Positions 63,657 to 64,000 of a DNA stretch of 64,000 nucleotides are shown piece after piece; the first letter of the stretch is position 1; every line of letters starts with the position of its first letter. The DNA comes from an uncultured Collinsella sp. (GTDB lineage: Bacteria > Actinomycetota > Coriobacteriia > Coriobacteriales > Coriobacteriaceae), in the NCBI GenBank assembly GCA_934675795.1, contig CAKURW010000003.1, positions 9,178 to 73,177 on the forward strand, given 5' to 3'. Position numbers and translations under genes: made by a program. The notes under the pieces are model-generated. The model saw nothing but the letters and a program-made list of their open reading frames with translations, ran no database searches and was not told where the DNA came from.

Positions 63657-63664
63657 ATGCTATG

Positions 63665-63718
63665 TAGTCGTTGGGTGTTCTTAAACGACTAGTCAAACAA
63701 GAACGTCCCCAACGACTA
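63665..63718. repeat. Inverted repeat TAGTCGTTGGG with inner stem
   Basis: TAGTCGTTGGG (63665-63675) pairs with CCCAACGACTA (63708-63718), and TTCTT (63678-63682) pairs with AAGAA (63699-63703). It contains GTCCCC. Confidence 0.75.
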
Positions 63719-63771
63719 TCTTTTAGCAGGTCTGGATCATGGCAATGTCGATGTTTTGGCACCGACAGCGA

Positions 63772-63871
63772 GCGCCCACCAGAGCGAACAAATTGGCATG
63801 AAAAGAGGACGGCATAGACCTTCTGGTCATGCCGTCCTCTTTGAATGACAAGTTGTCGCTCTGGTGGGCGC
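63772..63871. terminator. Nested 100-base palindrome with an internal bidirectional terminator
   Basis: The outer arms 63772-63787 and 63856-63871 (GCGCCCACCAGAGCGA) pair perfectly. Inside, AAAGAGGACGGCAT (63802-63815) pairs with ATGCCGTCCTCTTT (63829-63842) and a GACC/GGTC tip, with A and T tracts on both sides. It suits termination of both convergent genes. Confidence 0.85.
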
Positions 63872-63881
63872 GCAGCGTCAA

Positions 63882-63920
63882 CTAGTTACGCGGTTTGGTA
63901 AAACCGCGTAACCCAACTAG
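63882..63920. repeat. Hairpin GTTACGCGGTTT at the end of the RG-rich gene
   Basis: GTTACGCGGTTT (63885-63896) pairs with AAACCGCGTAAC (63901-63912). CTAG lies at both ends and the right end contains the stop codon of the minus-strand gene. Confidence 0.7.
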
Positions 63921-64000
63921 AAGCGGTTGCCGCGGAAGCCGCCGCCGTTGCGGCCGCCACGATCGCCACCGCGACCGCCGCGGTCGTTACCGCGGTTGCC
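63917..64000 (-). CDS. C-terminal tail of an RG-rich protein, probably a DEAD-box RNA helicase (partial)
   Basis: Only the last 27 residues are in the window, reading GNRGNDRGGRGGDRGGRNGG and then GFRGNRF with a TAG stop at 63917-63919. Such Arg/Gly-rich ends are typical of DeaD/CsdA-like cold-shock RNA helicases and some RNA-binding proteins. The upstream part lies beyond the right edge, so the family is a guess. Confidence 0.65.
   Translation of the reverse strand, partial: GNRGNDRGGRGGDRGGRNGGGFRGNRF

Larger units (their letters stand above)
63570..63916. other. 347-base intergenic region packed with palindromes
   Basis: No gene was found. Four consecutive inverted-repeat structures (listed separately at 63593, 63665, 63772 and 63882) fill most of the interval between convergent pdxT and the RG-rich gene. 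Confidence 0.75.

Overview
The window looks like chromosomal DNA of a high-GC, gut-type Coriobacteriia bacterium, most like Collinsella. This is inferred from codon and base composition, a single long PurL, a ferredoxin-fused EtfA next to an FAD lactate dehydrogenase, a reverse-type rubrerythrin, a GAASPFEV-family protein typical of Coriobacteriia, and many short GGGAC-containing palindromes. No rRNA, tRNA, CRISPR array, integrase or transposase was seen. About 60 protein genes are supported. Two run off the edges: a RecJ-helicase fusion on the left and the RG-rich tail of a probable RNA helicase on the right.

Layout. 1-5 kb: recJ, a bile-acid/sodium-symporter-family carrier, cutC and a GalT-like DUF4931 protein. 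5.1-11.4 kb: a complete branched-chain amino acid ABC transporter operon with two tandem binding lipoproteins. 11.7-20.7 kb: homoserine dehydrogenase, an SDR, a CPA2-type antiporter, PurL and an EamA exporter. 20.7-28.8 kb: a GGDEF enzyme, KdgT, AzlCD, an HD hydrolase and an Etf-linked lactate dehydrogenase operon. 29.1-32.4 kb: an operon of small exported proteins, one with an LAQTG sorting signal. 33.3-38.9 kb: a compact three-gene TerB-N / BrxD-like ATPase / Lhr-like helicase operon, the best candidate for an under-described system. 38.9-50.2 kb: mostly housekeeping RNA-modification and helicase genes, an XRE regulator with a DUF4097 partner, and a DUF2130 protein. 50.3-53.8 kb: a BglG-controlled PTS operon with a ChbG-like deacetylase. 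53.8-55.3 kb: very small genes, including a candidate type I toxin-antitoxin pair. 55.4-58.8 kb: aldehyde and alcohol dehydrogenases, then rubrerythrin. 58.9-60.5 kb: an orphan nuclease-like gene bracketed by two copies of a ~120-bp inverted-repeat element. 60.5-63.6 kb: pdxR divergent from pdxST. 63.57-63.92 kb: four stacked palindromes.

The metabolic picture is an amino-acid- and sugar-using fermenter: branched-chain amino acid import and export (Liv, AzlCD), PTS sugar uptake, lactate oxidation through Etf, aldehyde/alcohol interconversion and de novo vitamin B6 synthesis. All functional calls come from reading motifs and gene order. No database search was run, so novelty claims remain to be tested.
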